From CAWHOW01 sp963831005 (GTDB taxonomy: Bacteria > Bacteroidota > Bacteroidia > Bacteroidales > CG2-30-32-10): 64,000 bases of DNA. A program made the translations under genes and the position numbers. Shown here one piece after another: positions 35,901 to 45,360 of this stretch. Below the pieces are notes generated by a model. That model saw only the letters and a program-made list of their open reading frames with translations, had not been told where the DNA came from and made no database searches. Position 1 is the stretch's first letter; the number at the start of each line of letters is the position of its first letter. The stretch is from assembly GCA_963831005.1 (NCBI GenBank), contig CAWHOW010000022.1, positions 1 through 64,000 of the forward strand. Direction: 5' to 3'.

Positions 35901-38008
35901 AAAAGATCAGGAACCTGAATCGGGTTTATGCATTATTAAGTAATATTAACCAAACTATAGTGCGAACATTCGACAGGGATAAACTATTTAATGAAACCTG
36001 TAGAATAGCTATTGAAGATGGTGAATTTTACATGGCCTGGATAGGATTAGTTAATTCAAAGACCAACAAAGTTGAAGTAGTTGTATCGTGCGGCAATACA
36101 GGCACCTATTTAAATAATATAAATATTGATCTTAACGATAAAAAACTAGGAAGCGGGCTAATAGGACAAGCTATTAAGCAAGGAACCACGTTCTTCTCCA
36201 ACGATATAGAACATGATGAGAGGATGGTCCCATGGCGTAATAATGCATTAAAGCATGGCTTCAGATCATCAATTGCCCTACCTTTGAAATTGTCTGGGAA
36301 AATTATCGGTGCATTATCCTTATATTCAAATAAAGTCGGTTTCTTTAATGAGGATGAAATAAAACTCCTCAATGAGTTGGCTATGGATATTTCGTTTGCC
36401 TTGGATATTATCGATATGGAAGCAATCCGCTTGAATGCAGAAAAGGCTTTGCATGAAAGCGAGGAACAATACAAGGTAATAACGAATAATACAAGGGATA
36501 TCATTGTAAAATATGGCATAGATGGTAAAATCTCTTATATATCTTCCGCTTGTAAAGATGCTCTTGGATTTGAGCCAAGTGAATTAATCGGCATTTCTGT
36601 ATTTCGGTTTTTCCATCCGGATGAAATTCCAAGGCTTAGAAAATACCAGGAAGACCTTTTGAATGAAGATGCACCAAATCTTGTTAAGCACAGGTTAAGA
36701 AGAAAAGATGACACCTATATCTGGTGCGAAACCAGCAACCAGATTATTCATGATGACAATAGAAACATAAAAGAGGTAGTTGCTATTTGCAGAGATATTT
36801 CTGATATAATAAAAACTGAAGCTTTAACAAAAGAAAAAGACGCTGCTGAAATGGCTAATAAAGCAAAATCTGAATTCCTTGCTAATATGAGCCATGAAAT
36901 TCGTAATCCGTTGAATGCAATTATAGGATTATCCAATATGATGGCAAGGGCTGATTTGAAAAAAGAACAGAAGGAAATGGTTGAATCAATCAAAATCTCA
37001 TCCAATAACCTGCTAAATATACTTAATGACATACTTGATTTCTCAAAAATAGAAGCTAACAAAATTGAAATACTTTTCAATGAATTTGAAATCAGGAAGA
37101 TCATGGATGATATTTATCAATCATACAAAATTCTCACCTTAAATAAGACATTGGATTTCTCTTGCAAAATAGAAGAAGATATACCAGCTATTTTATACGG
37201 AGATGGGGGCAAATTAAGCCAGATGATAATCAATCTTGTTGGGAATGCCATAAAATTCACGGAAAAAGGCTTTATTAATATTCATATTACAAAGATTAAA
37301 ACTGTAAACGATATTTTAACATTAAGAGTTGAAGTTACGGATTCGGGCATAGGCATCAGAAAAAAGGATTACGATAAACTTTTCCAGTCATTCACACAAA
37401 TTGACAGTTCAACATCAAAATCCTTTTCGGGAACAGGACTCGGGCTAACCATAGTTAAAAGATACGCGGAATTAATGGGTGGCAATATATATTTTAACAG
37501 TGAGTTTGGTAAAGGAAGCACATTTACTATTGAGGTTCCTTTTTATCTTTCAAATAAAATTCAAGCAGAAAATCAAACAGAACTTGAACAATCTTCACTA
37601 ATTAAAATTTTGTCCGATAAAAAGATTCGTATTTTACTTGCTGAAGATGATGGAATAAATCAACTTTACCTGAAGAGTTTTCTTACCCGTAATGGTTTTA
37701 TTGTTGATGGTGTTTTCGATGGAAAGCAAGTGCTGGATAAGCATAGCATTAACAAGTATGATATAATTTTAATGGATGGACAAATGCCAAAAATGGATGG
37801 ATTTGAAGCCACCCGTCTGATAAGAGAAAAAGAGAAAATACTAAAAACACATACCCCTATAATAGCTATCACAGGCTATGCAATTTCGGGCGACAAAGAT
37901 AAATTTATTGCTTCAGGGATGGATGATTATATAACAAAACCTGTGGATGAAAATCACTTGCTTGAAATAATATATCGCTTGGTTCTTCCTACTAAAAAAA
38001 CAGATTAA
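32918..38008 (+). CDS. Multi-PAS/GAF hybrid sensor histidine kinase
   Basis: 1696 residues with no membrane segment, so probably a cytoplasmic sensor. Order (approximate): coiled coil 1-35, PAS 45-165, GAF 170-345, five PAS domains 370-1005, GAF 1010-1165, PAS 1180-1300, HisKA with phospho-acceptor His1326 ('MSHEIRNPLNAI'), HATPase 1425-1540 ('GNAIKFTEKG', 'DSGIGI', 'GTGLGLTI'), REC 1570-1690 with Asp1620 ('ILMDGQMPKMDG'). The several PAS/GAF modules suggest sensing of small ligands or redox state, but none shows a recognisable cofactor motif. A separate HPt protein is encoded tail-to-tail and probably completes the phosphorelay. No DNA-binding output is attached. Confidence 0.93.
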   Translation: MNDLSKKTKAELISEIAALKADLTSLKKKAKPDNATKKGVFDESKDLNFFKLAETSTSTILVYKKDRVCYVNKSATELTGYSQKELLKMNFWDVVIPEEKEFVKNRGHLRLDGNKKIENKYEFRIITKNNETRWVEFAADLIIFDGEPAALGIVIDITEKKLANERALASSKQRIHFQSALLKLYHIAEFNLEDAFHSITKITSHALGIERVSIWSLYENDTLLKCDALYLSSLDSFEKGYELEIKSYPIYFKALKENLNITANNALTNKYTREFAEGYLKPLHISSMLDIPIRRDGKVIGVICNEHTGAQKVWTEEEQDFVISVAEIISTNIESVERKTNERSLLKAHDDLNKAVRKLQESKEIIEVEREQIEVTLRSIGDGVITTDEKGRIIIMNTTAEELTGWTEQEAFGRQIDEVFEIINEHTKKSIPTPIEKVLKTGKIIELANNTLLIAKNGNRRIISDSAAPIWDKNNNIIGVVLVFRDNTEQKRKEEELIESGNVYRTLFESANDAIFIIEEDRFISCNKKTLEIFKCKFENILGASPFDFSPAVQPDGRSSKESAEEKIRKAYEGHPQSFEWQHTRFDGTVFDAEVGLNKIEIRGKDYLQAIVRDISERKKSLELIKQSEKQFRTTFENAPIGMCLADLDGRFIAVNQSLCAILGYTKDELTRLSFDDFTHPDDLGISKIWVKKMINNEDTTYNIDKRYIHKDGHTVWANASTSLFRKTDGSPDYFISQIIDITERKKAEEKLKKSEEKYRTLIDSTDTGFVILDEKGNVLDANQKYVELTGCISLNDILKHNVLDWTAEHCRGKNFLAVKECMENGFVRNLEIEYVHKDGTIVPIEISATVVKSDSGTQIMSLLYDISYRKKAEKELQESEKRYRNYIDNAPDGVMVLDTNGQFLNVNQATSDIMGYAVEELMHSSIHDILAPESNEDGITHFKRIIEKGKATADLMHKHKDGSRFWLSVNAVKLSETRILGFIKDITANKIAEEKIRNLNRVYALLSNINQTIVRTFDRDKLFNETCRIAIEDGEFYMAWIGLVNSKTNKVEVVVSCGNTGTYLNNINIDLNDKKLGSGLIGQAIKQGTTFFSNDIEHDERMVPWRNNALKHGFRSSIALPLKLSGKIIGALSLYSNKVGFFNEDEIKLLNELAMDISFALDIIDMEAIRLNAEKALHESEEQYKVITNNTRDIIVKYGIDGKISYISSACKDALGFEPSELIGISVFRFFHPDEIPRLRKYQEDLLNEDAPNLVKHRLRRKDDTYIWCETSNQIIHDDNRNIKEVVAICRDISDIIKTEALTKEKDAAEMANKAKSEFLANMSHEIRNPLNAIIGLSNMMARADLKKEQKEMVESIKISSNNLLNILNDILDFSKIEANKIEILFNEFEIRKIMDDIYQSYKILTLNKTLDFSCKIEEDIPAILYGDGGKLSQMIINLVGNAIKFTEKGFINIHITKIKTVNDILTLRVEVTDSGIGIRKKDYDKLFQSFTQIDSSTSKSFSGTGLGLTIVKRYAELMGGNIYFNSEFGKGSTFTIEVPFYLSNKIQAENQTELEQSSLIKILSDKKIRILLAEDDGINQLYLKSFLTRNGFIVDGVFDGKQVLDKHSINKYDIILMDGQMPKMDGFEATRLIREKEKILKTHTPIIAITGYAISGDKDKFIASGMDDYITKPVDENHLLEIIYRLVLPTKKTD

Positions 38009-38364
38009 TCATCATAGTTACTGCTAAGTTCCTTTACCTGCGAAGCAGCTATGAGGCTTAATTCCTTAATCCTATTTAAAATATTTTTCTTCTCACCTTC
38101 ATTAAGATTCGGAAAGCCTGAATCTTCAATTTTAAGAATTAAAGTAACTATTTCGGTAATCTCAAATAGCTGAACTGAAGATTTGAATTTATGTGCTATC
38201 TTTTTCAGCTGAAGGTAATCTTTAACGGCAAAAGCAGTCTCGCTATCTATTAGATACGTTTCAACATGAGTTAAAAATAAAGTAAAGATTTCAGAAATAA
38301 AACTTTTATCCCCCCCTGACATTTCATTCAGGGTATCAAGTTTAATTATGTTTTCTGATTTCAT
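38005..38364 (-). CDS. HPt phosphotransfer protein
   Basis: 119 residues, all helical. Phospho-acceptor His58 lies in 'LKKIAHKFKSSVQLF', the HPt signature. It is convergent with the hybrid kinase gene, and the two stop codons overlap by four bases. It probably takes the phosphate from the kinase REC domain (Asp1620) and passes it to a response regulator not encoded in this window. Confidence 0.85.
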   Translation of the reverse strand: MKSENIIKLDTLNEMSGGDKSFISEIFTLFLTHVETYLIDSETAFAVKDYLQLKKIAHKFKSSVQLFEITEIVTLILKIEDSGFPNLNEGEKKNILNRIKELSLIAASQVKELSSNYDD

Positions 38365-38699
38365 AAAGACTAGTAATCATTGCAAAAATATTAAAATTAT
38401 TAATTGCTTGGAAACCATAAACTGATTATTGGAAACTACCATTCGCGTAGTACAAATAGCTAAAGTAGTTACTATACATTTCAATGTCAGATGTTTATCT
38501 TAAGAATTATGAATAATATTATAGTTTACAGCTTTGTTTTTTATACTCGCTAAATCGTTTAGTTAATAAAGCTAATTTCAACTTATTATTTCACTTCTTT
38601 TTTTAGACATAAACTGTTTAGTTTTTTGTATGAAAATTTCGTTGTTTCATTTAATATTTCAATTATTTTTCATTTATAAACATTTATTCGGGGGATAAC
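38365..38699. other. AT-rich intergenic spacer
   Basis: Very AT-rich; it holds the HPt promoter side and leads into the peptidase promoter. No gene or clear repeat is seen. Confidence 0.4.
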
Positions 38700-38735
38700 T
38701 AAATTTGGAAAATAAACAAAAATTGCTTACTTTAG
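38700..38735 (+). promoter_or_regulatory. Promoter of the first chagasin/C1 peptidase gene
   Basis: TAAATTTG (38700-38707) matches TAnnTTTG. In addition, TTTG (38704-38707) stands 20 bases before TACTTTAG (38728-38735), a one-mismatch -7 box. The paralogous gene at 49537 has the same TACTTTAG at nearly the same distance from its ATG, which favours the second box. Confidence 0.5.
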
Positions 38736-38761
38736 AAACTTATTATTTAACCCAACTACCT

Positions 38762-39201
38762 ATGAAAAAACTAATACAAATTTTTGTAACGATTTTAGCT
38801 GTACTGTTCACTAACAGTATTTATAGCCAAAATTTTGTAAAAGCTACAAGAAGCAATGCTGGTCAAACAATAAGTCTAGCCACGGACCAGGTTCTTGAAA
38901 TAAGTTTGCCACGTAACCCTTCTACTGGTTATGGATGGTAGGAGGCGACTTCGGCAGCGCGGAGTATAAAACAATTGAACAATCAGGCGATTGGGAATTT
39001 GTACCTTATAATACTAACCCGGGAATAGTTGGACAACCGGGTGATCAAATAATAAGGTACGTAGGAGTAGTCCCGCGGAACAACAAACCTTAGGCTTGAA
39101 TATAAGCGTCCGTGGGAAAAAGATAAACCAGCCATGATGAATACATCGTTACAATTGTTTCCGGTGGGAAATATACAGGCAGTTATAATCCTCCTGCAAA
39201 A
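38762..39201 (+). pseudogene. Broken N-terminal part: signal peptide and chagasin-like domain of the giant C1 peptidase
   Basis: The first 60 codons read a signal peptide (MKKLIQIFVTILAVLFTNSIYS) and 'LEISLPRNPSTGYGW', which carries the chagasin (I42 inhibitor) L2-loop motif NP(T/S)TGYxW. A TAG at 38939 then stops the frame. Comparison with the intact paralogue at 49537 shows the rest continuing in other frames: 'SGDWEFVPYNTNPGIVGQPGDQ' from ~38972, 'RGTTNLRLEYKRPWEKDKPA' (with the L6 motif RPWE) from ~39074, and 'EYIVTIVSGGKYTGSY' from ~39142. So one nonsense codon and about three single-base shifts fall within ~200 bases. This is either real decay of this domain or local sequencing error. 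Confidence 0.8.
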
Positions 39202-42200
39202 TTGCAGGCAACACAACATAATATCAATTCATATACACCTTCATTAACTTCAACTTTACCTTCATCATTTAGCTGGCAATCACAGTGTACGCCTATTAAG
39301 GATCAGGGTCAGTGCGGAAGCTGCTGGACTTTTGCCGGAACCGGATTCTTTGAAGCAGATATTAAAATACTTGATGGGAATACAAGAAATCTTTCAGAAC
39401 AGTGCCTGATAAATTGTTCACCAACTACGGGTGATGATGGCTGTCAGGGCGGTTATTGTCCTGCAACTTATTGGGTATCTAAAGGAGCTGTTTATGAAAG
39501 CGATTGCCCTTATACATCTTATTCCTGCGATATAGTAACGGGTTCAGCAACATGTATTAACTCTTGCGGAACATACCCTTACCATGAAAAAGCAACTAGC
39601 GGCATACTTGTACCCGGTGAAAATGGTAAAGGTATTCCACCTGTTGATAGTATTAAGAAATATATATATAACTATGGTCCCGTTTGGATTGCTGTAGATG
39701 CTGCAAGCACTGGCTGGGATAATTATACTGGTGGAATATGGGTTGAGACGGGTACCAGTACAGATCATGCAGTAGTGCTTGTGGGGTGGAAAGATACTAC
39801 AGTTTCTGATGGCAGCGGTGGTTATTGGATATTAAGAAATTCATGGAATACAAGTTGGGGCATTAATGGATATATGCATATATCTTATGCCAGTGACGCT
39901 GTTGGTACTGATGCAGAATATTTAGTATATAAAGGTATCATACCTCATTCAGTTGCCCCTGTTGCTCACTTTGCGGCAATACCGGCAACCAGTTGTACAG
40001 GTCTGGTACAATTTACAGATTCTTCAACTTTTGTTCCAACAGCATGGTCATGGACTTTTGGTGACGGAGGAACAAGTACTTTAGAAAATCCCTCACATAC
40101 ATATTCTTCGAGCGGAACATATACAGTATCACTTACAGCAACTAACAGCTATGGAAATAATACATTGACAAGAACAAACTATGTTACAATTGACCTGACA
40201 CCAACTCCGCCCACGGCTCCAAATGTTTCAAGATGCGGACCGGGCACTGTCACGCTTAATGCAAGCGGAGGAACGAACTCCAGTTATTACTGGTATAATG
40301 CCAGTGATAGTTTATTAAGCACATCTTCATCCTATACTACTCCCAGTCTGACAACCACAACTACTTATTATGTTGAAGATTTAAACGTTGGAAGCGCAAC
40401 CTATTTAAGTGCTGCAACAGGTATGGCTGCTGAAATAGGAGCAAGTGGAAATGCTGCATTCGCCTTTAATATAACAAATCCAAGTTCTGCTAATTACTTG
40501 GTTGTTAATGGCATTTCAGCATGCCATTATCATCAAACTGGTTCTGATACCACAGATATTTATTACAGAACCAGCACTTATGTTGGCAATTTAGCTTCTT
40601 CAACAGGGTGGAAGCAAGTATTTAGCGGAACATCCACCTCTCAGGCTGAAATACCATTAACTACTAGTTTTACTATACCTCCTGGCGGTGTTTATGGAGT
40701 CTATGTTTATATAGTTAATGACGGAGGTGTAGCTGCAAGTGCACCAAGTACTATTTCGGACAATAATATGACTATTACTACCGGATCTTTAATTGTTGCT
40801 CCAACTGCAGTTTTTACAGGAGGTACAACATATACTAATTATTCTATTTTTGGCAATGTATATTATAAAACATTATCATGTATCAGTTCACAGACTGCCT
40901 GTGAAGCAATTATTAATACTCCACCAACGGCTTCAGCAAGCAATAATGGAGCCGTCTGTACGGGATCAACTCTTTCACTTACCGGAGGACCTTCAAGTAT
41001 GGCATCTTATGCATGGAGTGGTCCAAATTCATTTACTAGCACCTCACAAAGTCCAACTGTCTCTGCCAGTGCTACAACAGCTATGGCTGGCACATATACT
41101 CTTACTGCTACGGATGCTAACGGGTGTTCAGGAACTGCCACTACAGTAGTTGTAGTTAATACTACTCCGGCTATTACATCGACAACTCCAGCTTCACGAT
41201 GTGGCACGGGAACAGTAACACTTGGAGCAGCAGCTTCTGCAGGTACCATTAACTGGTATGCTGCTTTAACAGGTGGAGCTTCATTGGGCACAGGTACTTC
41301 ATTCACTACACCGTCTATCTCTGTTACAACTACCTATTATGTTGCAGCAAACAGTGGAAGCTGTACTTCTTCACCAAGAACAGCTGTTACTGCTACTGTC
41401 AATACACCTCCTACAGCAACGGCAACTAATAACGGTCCTGTTTGTGTAGGTTCTACTCTTAAACTTACAGGAGGGCCCGGTAGTATGTCTTCATATTCTT
41501 GGAGTGGTCCGAATTCCTTTTCTAACGCAACTCAAAGTCCGACTGTTTCTGCAAGCGCCACTGCTGCTATGGCCGGCACATATACTATTACTGTATCTGA
41601 TGTTAATGGCTGTTCAGGTACTTCATCAACATCTGTTACTGTCAGTGCCTCACCAACTGCCTCAGCAAGTAATAATGGACCGGTTTGTACAGGGTCCGCT
41701 CTTAATCTTACAGGAGGACCTGGTGGTATGACAACTTATGCATGGAGTGGGCCTAATTCTTTTTCTAATGCTACTCAAAGCCCGTCAGTTTCTGCCAGTG
41801 CTACCACCGCAATGGCTGGGACATATACTATTACAGTTACTAATTCCAGCGGATGTTCAAGTTCTGCATCAACCGTAGTTACTGTTAATTCAGCTCCAAG
41901 CATTTCAGGACAGCCTGCTAATTCATCTGTCTGTTCCGGCAGTGGAATTGCTACATTTACAGTATCTGCAGCAGGTGCAGGATTAACATATCAATGGCAG
42001 GAATACATTTCATCATGGAATAGTCTTTCAAACGGCGGTGTTTATTCAGGTGTCTTAACTTCTACACTCACAATAACTAATCCTACTGCAGTTATGAATG
42101 GGAATAAGTACCGTTGTATTGTATCCTGCACATGCTCTCCTTCTGCTACTTCCAATGGATTAGCCACTTTAACAGTCAATACACCTCCAACAGCAACAGC

Positions 42201-45200
42201 AAGTAATAATGGACCCGTTTGTAAAGGTTCTGCTCTTTCTCTTACCGGTGGACCTGGCAGTTTGACTACTTATGCTTGGACAGGTTCTAATGCTTTTTCT
42301 AATGCCACTCAAAGTCCTACTGTTTCTCCAAGCGCTACTACTGCTATGGCGGGTACTTATACCATTACTGTTACGGATGCCAACGGTTGCTCAGGCACAG
42401 CTTCTACTGTTGTTACTGTAAATACTCCACCTATTGCTACAGCAAGCAACAATGGACCTGTTTGTGCCAATTCTGCCCTTTCTCTTACCGGTGGACCTGG
42501 TAGTATGACCACTTATGCCTGGAGTGGACCTAATTCATTCTCTAATGCTACTCAAAGCCCTGCTGTTTCTGCTAATGCTTCTACTGCTATGGCCGGCACT
42601 TATACTATTACCGTTACTGATGCTAACGGTTGCTCAGGAACAGCTTCTACTGTCGTTACTGTGAATTCGCTTCTTCCTGTTAGTGTTTCTGTGTCTCCTT
42701 CATCTAATCCTGTTTGCAGTGGAACTCCTGTTGTTTTTACTGCTACTCCTACTAATGGCGGAACTTCTCCTTCTTATCAATGGAGAGTTAATGGGGTAAA
42801 TGTTGGAACAAATAGCAATACATACTCATACACTCCTGCTAATCTTGATGCGGTTATCTGTGTTCTTACTTCTAATGCTATTTGTCCATCTGGCAACCCT
42901 GATACTTCTAATACGGTTACCATGACTGTTAATGTCAATATTGCACCAACTGTTACTGCAAGCAGTAATAGCCCTGTTTGTACCGGTTCTGCTCTTTCGC
43001 TTACCGGCGAACCTGCCAGTATGACTACTTATGCTTGGACAGGTCCTAATGCTTTTTCTAATGCCACTCAAAGTCCTACTGTTTCTCCAAGCGCTACTAC
43101 TGCTATGGCTGGCACTTACAGCCTTACTGTTACTGATATCAATGGTTGTTCTGGTACCGCTTCTACCATTGTTACTGTTAATGTTACACCTACTATTACT
43201 AGCACCACTCCGGCTTCCCGTTGCGGAACGGGTACTGTTACTCTTGGCGCTGCTGCATCTGCTGGTACTATTAACTGGTACGCTGCTCTTACTGGTGGGG
43301 CTTCTCTTGGTACAGGGACTTCATTTACCACTCCTTCTATTTCTGGTACTACTACTTATTATGTGGATGCTACTGTAGGAAGTTGCACTTCTTCGCCAAG
43401 AATTGCTGTTACTGCTACTGTTAATACGCCACCATCGGCTACGGCAGGAAATAACGGACCTGTTTGCTCTGGCACTCCTCTTTCGATTACAGGTGGGCCT
43501 GGCAGCTTGACTTCTTATGCCTGGAGCGGTCCTAATTCATTCTCTAATGCTACACAAAGTCCAACTGTTTCTGCCAGCGCCACTGCTGCTATGGCCGGTA
43601 CTTATACCATTACCGTTACGGATGCCAATGGTTGTTCGGGAACCGCTTCTACTGTTGTTGTTGTTAATACTACGCCTACTATTACAAGCACTACCCCTGC
43701 TGCTCGTTGCGGAACGTGCACTGTTAATCTGGGTGCCGCTTCTTCAGGTACTATTAACTGGTATGCGGCTCTTACCGGCGGTGCTTCTCTTGGAACAGGG
43801 ACTTCTTTCACTACTCCTTCCATTTCTGCTACCACTACTTATTATGTAGATGCTACAAGCGGAAGCTGTACTTCTTCTCCAAGAACTGCTGTTACGGCTA
43901 CTGTTAATACTCCGCCCACTGCTACTGCAAGCAATAATGGACCTGTTTGTTCAGGTTCCACCCTTTCTCTTACTGGTGGACCTGGCAGTTTGACTTCTTA
44001 TGCATGGAGCGGTCCTAACTCGTTCTCAAGTGCAACACAAAGTCCTACCGTCTCTACTACTGCCACTACGGCTATGGCTGGCACTTATATTATTACTGTT
44101 ACTGATGCTAACGGTTGTTCTGGTACCGCTTCTACGGTTGCGGTTGTTAATGCTACACCTACTATTACAAGCACAACTCCTGCTTCCCGTTGCGGAACGG
44201 GTACTGTTACTCTGGGTGCGGCTGCTTCTGCAGGCACTATTAACTGGTATGCTGCTCTTACCGGTGGTGCTTCGCTTGGCACTGGAACTTCCTATACTAC
44301 TCCTTCTGTTTCTGCTACTACTACTTATTATGTAGCTGCTACCAACGGAAGTTGTACTTCTTCACCAAGAACTGCAGTTAGTGCTACTGTAAATACTCCA
44401 CCAACTGCTACTGCAAGTAACAATGGTCCCGTTTGTTCAGGTACGGATCTCGCTCTTACAGGTGGACCTGCAAGTATGACCTCATATGCATGGAGTGGGC
44501 CTAATTCATTTTCGAATGCTACTCAAAGCCCTACTGTATCTGCCACCGCTACCACGGCTATGGCTGGTACTTATACCATTACCATTACTGATGCCAATGG
44601 TTGTTCGGGGACTGCTTCTACTGCTGTTACTGTTAATGCTACACCTACAATTACAGTTACACCGGCATCCCGATGTGGTACAGGAACTGTAACACTTGGA
44701 GCTACCGCTTCTGCAGGAAATCCAAAATGGTATGCTGCTCTTACCGGTGGGGTATCACTTCACACTGGTACTACTTATACTACGCCTTCAATATCTGTTA
44801 CTACTACCTATTATGTTGCTTCTACAAGCGGAAGCTGCACTACTTCTCCAAGAATTGCAGTAACAGCAACTGTCAATACACCTCCGACAGCAACAGCAGC
44901 AAATAATGGACCTGTTTGTACTGGTTCTGCTCTTAATCTTACAGGTGGACCTGGAAGTATGACAACTTATGCATGGAGCGGACCTAATTCTTTCTCAAAT
45001 ACAACTCAAAGCCCGTCAGTTTCTGCCAGCGCTACCACTGCTATGGCCGGCACTTATACCATTACTATTACTGATGCTAATGGTTGTTCTGGTACCGCTT
45101 CTACAGTTGTTACTGTTAATACTACACCTTCCATTACAAGCACCACCCCTGCTGCCCGTTGCGGAACAGGTACTGTTACTCTGGGTGCGGCTTCTTCAGG

Positions 45201-45360
45201 AACTATTAACTGGTATGCGGCTCTTACCGGTGGGGCTTCTCTTGGAACAGGTACTTCTTTCACTACTCCTTCCATTTCTGCTACCACTACTTATTATGTT
45301 GATGCTACGAAGTTGTACTTTAAAGCGGAAGTTGTACTTCTTCACCAAGGATTGCTGTAA
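39202..45360 (+). CDS. Giant secreted papain-like peptidase with Ig-like repeats (main frame, both ends broken)
   Basis: 2052 residues in one frame; the TTG at 39202 is internal, since the frame continues the chagasin-like region upstream. Order: C1A papain domain ~15-245 (Cys in 'QGQCGSCWTFAG', His in 'STDHAVVLVGW', Asn in 'LRNSWNTSWG'), PKD domain ~255-330 ('WTFGDGGTSTLENPSHTYSSSGTYTVSLTATN'), then Thr/Ser/Ala-rich Ig-like modules of ~80 residues. Type A carries 'SLTGGPGSMTTYAWSGPN', type B (CHU_C-associated Ig_7 style) 'AGTINWYAALTGG', type C 'SNPVCSGTPVVFTATPTNG'. The frame ends at 45360 because of a 14-base insertion at ~45310-45323. The rest continues at 45456. Confidence 0.8.
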   Translation: MQATQHNINSYTPSLTSTLPSSFSWQSQCTPIKDQGQCGSCWTFAGTGFFEADIKILDGNTRNLSEQCLINCSPTTGDDGCQGGYCPATYWVSKGAVYESDCPYTSYSCDIVTGSATCINSCGTYPYHEKATSGILVPGENGKGIPPVDSIKKYIYNYGPVWIAVDAASTGWDNYTGGIWVETGTSTDHAVVLVGWKDTTVSDGSGGYWILRNSWNTSWGINGYMHISYASDAVGTDAEYLVYKGIIPHSVAPVAHFAAIPATSCTGLVQFTDSSTFVPTAWSWTFGDGGTSTLENPSHTYSSSGTYTVSLTATNSYGNNTLTRTNYVTIDLTPTPPTAPNVSRCGPGTVTLNASGGTNSSYYWYNASDSLLSTSSSYTTPSLTTTTTYYVEDLNVGSATYLSAATGMAAEIGASGNAAFAFNITNPSSANYLVVNGISACHYHQTGSDTTDIYYRTSTYVGNLASSTGWKQVFSGTSTSQAEIPLTTSFTIPPGGVYGVYVYIVNDGGVAASAPSTISDNNMTITTGSLIVAPTAVFTGGTTYTNYSIFGNVYYKTLSCISSQTACEAIINTPPTASASNNGAVCTGSTLSLTGGPSSMASYAWSGPNSFTSTSQSPTVSASATTAMAGTYTLTATDANGCSGTATTVVVVNTTPAITSTTPASRCGTGTVTLGAAASAGTINWYAALTGGASLGTGTSFTTPSISVTTTYYVAANSGSCTSSPRTAVTATVNTPPTATATNNGPVCVGSTLKLTGGPGSMSSYSWSGPNSFSNATQSPTVSASATAAMAGTYTITVSDVNGCSGTSSTSVTVSASPTASASNNGPVCTGSALNLTGGPGGMTTYAWSGPNSFSNATQSPSVSASATTAMAGTYTITVTNSSGCSSSASTVVTVNSAPSISGQPANSSVCSGSGIATFTVSAAGAGLTYQWQEYISSWNSLSNGGVYSGVLTSTLTITNPTAVMNGNKYRCIVSCTCSPSATSNGLATLTVNTPPTATASNNGPVCKGSALSLTGGPGSLTTYAWTGSNAFSNATQSPTVSPSATTAMAGTYTITVTDANGCSGTASTVVTVNTPPIATASNNGPVCANSALSLTGGPGSMTTYAWSGPNSFSNATQSPAVSANASTAMAGTYTITVTDANGCSGTASTVVTVNSLLPVSVSVSPSSNPVCSGTPVVFTATPTNGGTSPSYQWRVNGVNVGTNSNTYSYTPANLDAVICVLTSNAICPSGNPDTSNTVTMTVNVNIAPTVTASSNSPVCTGSALSLTGEPASMTTYAWTGPNAFSNATQSPTVSPSATTAMAGTYSLTVTDINGCSGTASTIVTVNVTPTITSTTPASRCGTGTVTLGAAASAGTINWYAALTGGASLGTGTSFTTPSISGTTTYYVDATVGSCTSSPRIAVTATVNTPPSATAGNNGPVCSGTPLSITGGPGSLTSYAWSGPNSFSNATQSPTVSASATAAMAGTYTITVTDANGCSGTASTVVVVNTTPTITSTTPAARCGTCTVNLGAASSGTINWYAALTGGASLGTGTSFTTPSISATTTYYVDATSGSCTSSPRTAVTATVNTPPTATASNNGPVCSGSTLSLTGGPGSLTSYAWSGPNSFSSATQSPTVSTTATTAMAGTYIITVTDANGCSGTASTVAVVNATPTITSTTPASRCGTGTVTLGAAASAGTINWYAALTGGASLGTGTSYTTPSVSATTTYYVAATNGSCTSSPRTAVSATVNTPPTATASNNGPVCSGTDLALTGGPASMTSYAWSGPNSFSNATQSPTVSATATTAMAGTYTITITDANGCSGTASTAVTVNATPTITVTPASRCGTGTVTLGATASAGNPKWYAALTGGVSLHTGTTYTTPSISVTTTYYVASTSGSCTTSPRIAVTATVNTPPTATAANNGPVCTGSALNLTGGPGSMTTYAWSGPNSFSNTTQSPSVSASATTAMAGTYTITITDANGCSGTASTVVTVNTTPSITSTTPAARCGTGTVTLGAASSGTINWYAALTGGASLGTGTSFTTPSISATTTYYVDATKLYFKAEVVLLHQGLL

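Noticed and set aside
43031..43378. Leucine-rich frames inside the Ig-repeat gene (also 43517, 44000, 44969 and 46711)
   Set aside because: They are shifted readings of Thr/Ala/Ser-rich codons such as ACTGCT, without start signals; no independent gene is supported.
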